Shown here one piece after another: positions 61,580 through 64,000 of a DNA stretch of 64,000 nucleotides. The DNA is taken from assembly GCF_003119115.1 (NCBI RefSeq), contig NZ_CP022369.1:496001-560000 (forward strand), given 5' to 3'. The position numbers and the translations under genes are program-made. How positions within the stretch are numbered: the stretch's first letter is position 1; every line of letters begins with the position of its first letter. The stretch comes from Azospirillum sp. TSH58. GTDB taxonomy: Bacteria; Pseudomonadota; Alphaproteobacteria; Azospirillales; Azospirillaceae. Under the pieces are notes generated by a model that was given only the letters and a program-made list of their open reading frames with translations, was not told where the DNA came from and ran no database searches.

Positions 61580-63232
61580 ATGCCGACGCCCCCCCGTTCC
61601 AGTCTTTCCGCGCTGCTCCACCTCCTGCGCCCTTTCTGGCCGCTGCTGACCGCCGCCACCCTGCTGGGGGTGCTGGGCGGGCTCAGCGTGACCGGCCTGC
61701 TGGCCGCCATCAACCGCATCCTGCACGCCGGGGACAGCCCCGGCGCCGGGCTCCTGCTCGCCTTCGCCGGGCTGTGCGCCCTGGCGCTGGCCGGGTCGAT
61801 CCTGTCGGACATCGGCACCAACCGGATCGGGCAGCAGGTCATCGCCCGGCTGCGCAAGGATCTCGGCGACCGCATCCTCACCGCGCCGATCGACCGGCTG
61901 GAGCGCTACCGCAGCCACCGCCTGATCCCGGTGCTGACCCACGACGTGGACACCATCAGCGACTTCGCCTTCGTCTTCGCGCCGCTGGCGGTGTCGCTCA
62001 GCGTCACGCTGGGCAGCCTCGCCTATCTGGCGCTGCTGTCCTGGCCGATGTTCCTGGCGACGGCGGCGGCGATCCTGATCGGCAGCGCCGTGCAGTATGT
62101 CGCGCGCGGCCGCGGCATCGAGGGCTTCCAGGAGGCCCGCGCCCACGAGGACGAATTGCAGAAGCACTACCGCTCGCTGGCCGAAGGGGCGAAGGAGCTG
62201 CGCATCAACCGCCCGCGGCGGCTGCGCCTGCAGAGCGAGGCGCTGCGCGGCACCATCGACCGCATCCGCGACGTCCAGATCCGCTCGATCACCCTGTTCG
62301 TGGTCGCCAAGGGGTTCGGCTCCACGCTGTTCTTCATCGTCATCGGGGTGGCGCTCGGCGTCGAGGCGCTGTGGCCGAGCACCGACCGCGGCACGCTCAG
62401 CGGTTTCATCCTGGTCCTGCTCTACATGAAGGGGCCGCTGGAGCATCTGATCGGCACCCTGCCCATCGTCAGCCGCGCCCAGGTCGCCTTCCGCCGCATC
62501 GCCGACCTGTCGGCGGCCTTCGCCTCGCCGGAGCCGCATCTGCTGATGAAGGACGACGGGCGCCCGCCCGAAACCATCGACTCGCTGGAGCTGCGCGAGG
62601 CCCGCTACGCCTACCCACCGGCCGGGCCGGGCGTGGAGCCTTTCGTGCTCGGCCCCGTGTCGCTGCGGGTCGGACGCGGCGAGATCCTGTTCATCGTCGG
62701 CGAGAACGGCTGCGGCAAGACCACGCTGATCAAGATGCTGCTCGGCCTCTACGCCCCGCAGGACGGGGACATCCTGTTGAACGGCCGGCCGGTGACGCCG
62801 GAGACGCGCGACGACTACCGCCAGCTCTTCACCACCATCTTCGCCGACTATTTCCTGTTCGACGACCTGATCCAGGCTGGCGGAAACGTGCCGGAGGAGG
62901 CCCAGGCCTATCTGGAACGGCTGGAGATCGCCCACAAGGTCAGTCTGGTCGACGGGGTGTTCAGCACGACCGACCTGTCCACCGGGCAGCGCAAGCGGCT
63001 GGCCCTGCTCCAGGCCTGGACGGAGGGGCGGCCGGTGCTGGTGTTCGACGAGTGGGCCGCCGACCAGGACCCGACCTTCCGCCGGATCTTCTACACCGAG
63101 CTGCTGCCGGGCCTGAAGGCGATGGGCAAGACGATCATCGTCATCTCCCACGACGACCGCTATTTCGACGTGGCCGACCATCTGCTCCGGCTGACCGCCG
63201 GGACGGTCGCCCAGGAGGCCTTCGCCCGCTAA
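61580..63232 (+). CDS. Siderophore/cyclic-peptide exporter, ABC transporter (PvdE/SyrD family)
   Basis: A 550-residue fused transporter. The membrane domain has six segments (about residues 10-320, with LLHLLRPFWPLLTAATLLGVLGGLSVTG first). The ATPase has Walker A GENGCGKTT, signature LSTGQRKRL, Walker B VLVFDEWAADQDPTFR and switch His in ISHDDRYF. DEWAADQDP is characteristic of PvdE/SyrD. It exports a peptide siderophore or its precursor into the periplasm. No siderophore synthetase is in the window. AGGAA lies six bases before the ATG. Confidence 0.93.
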   Translation: MPTPPRSSLSALLHLLRPFWPLLTAATLLGVLGGLSVTGLLAAINRILHAGDSPGAGLLLAFAGLCALALAGSILSDIGTNRIGQQVIARLRKDLGDRILTAPIDRLERYRSHRLIPVLTHDVDTISDFAFVFAPLAVSLSVTLGSLAYLALLSWPMFLATAAAILIGSAVQYVARGRGIEGFQEARAHEDELQKHYRSLAEGAKELRINRPRRLRLQSEALRGTIDRIRDVQIRSITLFVVAKGFGSTLFFIVIGVALGVEALWPSTDRGTLSGFILVLLYMKGPLEHLIGTLPIVSRAQVAFRRIADLSAAFASPEPHLLMKDDGRPPETIDSLELREARYAYPPAGPGVEPFVLGPVSLRVGRGEILFIVGENGCGKTTLIKMLLGLYAPQDGDILLNGRPVTPETRDDYRQLFTTIFADYFLFDDLIQAGGNVPEEAQAYLERLEIAHKVSLVDGVFSTTDLSTGQRKRLALLQAWTEGRPVLVFDEWAADQDPTFRRIFYTELLPGLKAMGKTIIVISHDDRYFDVADHLLRLTAGTVAQEAFAR

Positions 63233-63262
63233 AAATTTCACGGCGATGAAAGAATCCCCTTA

Positions 63263-63288
63263 AGTTCCGACTACCCCCTTCGTCTTAG
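63263..63288 (+). promoter_or_regulatory. ECF-type promoter of the second receptor gene
   Basis: AGTT, 13 bases, TCGTCTTAG, matching the pattern at 61480 with identical spacing. It is 67 bases before the ATG at 63355. Confidence 0.6.
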
Positions 63289-63354
63289 AGCCAGGAGACG
63301 GGTTTCGCAGGACGCGGAACCCGCCGGATCGCGCTTCAGTTTGGGGGAATCGAG

Positions 63355-64000
63355 ATGGAGATCGGGGTTGGGATGGCCGCAGCGGGCGGTCGTCCGGCGA
63401 CGGGCAAGCGCGGGCGCCTGAAGGCTTTCCTGCTGGCGACGACGATGGCCGGGGTGGCGGCCTTGGCACAACAGCCAACCGCCCTGGCGCAGCAGCCGGA
63501 TGCCGGACAGGCCGGTGGCGGCAACGTCACGATTCTCGCCCCGGTCACCGTCCAGGGCGTCGGCGGCACCGACGGCTATGTCGCGACGCGCAGCGTCGTC
63601 GGCACCAAGGTGGACACGCCGCTCGTCGAGATTCCGCAGACGATCTCCGTCGTGACCCGCGAGGAGCTGGACCAGCGCGCCGTTCAGGATTTCGGCGGTG
63701 CTGTCGCCTACTCGCCCGGCATCGTCGTGGTCGATTACCCGGGCGGCCCCGGCGCCCCGGACTTCTCGATGCGCGGCTTCCGCGACTTCAGCCTGTTCGG
63801 CATCTACCGCGATGGCCTGCGGTCCGGCTTCAACAACTACGACACCAATTTCGAGCCCTACGGGCTGGAGCGCGTCGACATCGTGAAGGGCCCCTCGTCG
63901 GTCCTGTTCGGCCAGACCGCGCCCGGCGGCGTGGTGAACCTGACCAGCAAGCGGCCGACCGCGGCACCGCTGCACGAGATCCAGCTGCAGACCGGCAGTT
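63355..64000 (+). CDS. TonB-dependent siderophore receptor, 3' end outside window
   Basis: About 215 residues are visible. An unusually long signal region (residues 1-46) comes first, then VTILAPVTVQGVGGTDGYVATRSVVGTKVDTPLVEIPQTISVVTREELDQR, the plug start typical of siderophore receptors (COG1629/FhuA type). MRGFRDFSLFGIYRDGLRSGFNNYDTNFEPYGLERVDIVKGPSS then continues the plug. There is no STN domain, so unlike the receptor at 57935 it is a plain importer. GGGGGA precedes ATG 63355. Confidence 0.92.
   Translation, partial: MEIGVGMAAAGGRPATGKRGRLKAFLLATTMAGVAALAQQPTALAQQPDAGQAGGGNVTILAPVTVQGVGGTDGYVATRSVVGTKVDTPLVEIPQTISVVTREELDQRAVQDFGGAVAYSPGIVVVDYPGGPGAPDFSMRGFRDFSLFGIYRDGLRSGFNNYDTNFEPYGLERVDIVKGPSSVLFGQTAPGGVVNLTSKRPTAAPLHEIQLQTGS

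Overview
The window is GC-rich, densely coded DNA from an alphaproteobacterium. Azospirillum or another Rhodospirillales is the best guess, based on the gene families, the cspA-rpsU-infC order and the number of transport and aromatic-catabolism loci. It looks like an accessory or second-replicon region: almost everything is uptake, catabolism and iron acquisition. The exception is a small housekeeping block (cold-shock protein, S21, IF-3). No tRNA, rRNA, CRISPR array or insertion sequence was seen.

Layout. (1) 1-7645: a three-subunit HcnABC/opine-oxidase-like flavin dehydrogenase (or D-hydroxyproline dehydrogenase) co-transcribed with a PotABCD-type ABC importer, with a divergent NocR/OccR-like LysR gene. 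(2) 7653-11218: a polar amino-acid ABC importer and a DapA-family aldolase/lyase. (3) 11604-15116: divergent FMN L-2-hydroxyacid and FAD D-2-hydroxyacid dehydrogenases with an XRE-cupin regulator. (4) 15167-15782: a RelE-type toxin and XRE antitoxin. (5) 15775-21543: a minus-strand operon of substrate-binding protein (frameshifted), di-haem cytochrome, TonB-dependent receptor and TonB. (6) 21951-27644: a carnitine-like beta-hydroxy acid pathway (dehydrogenase, BKACE cleavage enzyme, 3-hydroxybutyrate dehydrogenase, binding protein) behind a canonical sigma-54 promoter, with its divergent sigma-54 activator. (7) 27672-31964: an RND efflux pair. (8) 32153-33478: infC, rpsU, a 50-residue small gene and a cold-shock gene. 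(9) 33732-37302: a histidine kinase, a response regulator and a DUF457-type membrane hydrolase.

(10) 37318-56023 is the most coherent block: a protocatechuate 4,5-cleavage regulon. It holds ligA and ligB (dioxygenase), ligC, ligI, galD, galB and ligK, an aromatic-acid MFS symporter, a branched-chain-type ABC importer, and a complete P450/ferredoxin/reductase chain with a PobR-like AraC gene. It also holds an unassigned dehydrogenase and a LysR regulator with two DNA-binding domains. T-N11-A palindromes of one family, with an AT-TTTT-AT core, lie upstream of the ABC importer, between ligC and galB, upstream of the dehydrogenase and upstream of the LysR gene. They therefore define a probable regulon.

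(11) 56134-64000 is a siderophore locus: an unrecognised protein, an ECF sigma factor, a TonB receptor with an STN domain, a FecR-like regulator, a PvdE-like exporter and a second TonB receptor cut by the window edge. A near-perfect palindrome of Fur-box type sits between the sigma gene and the first receptor. The exporter and the second receptor share an ECF-type promoter pattern.
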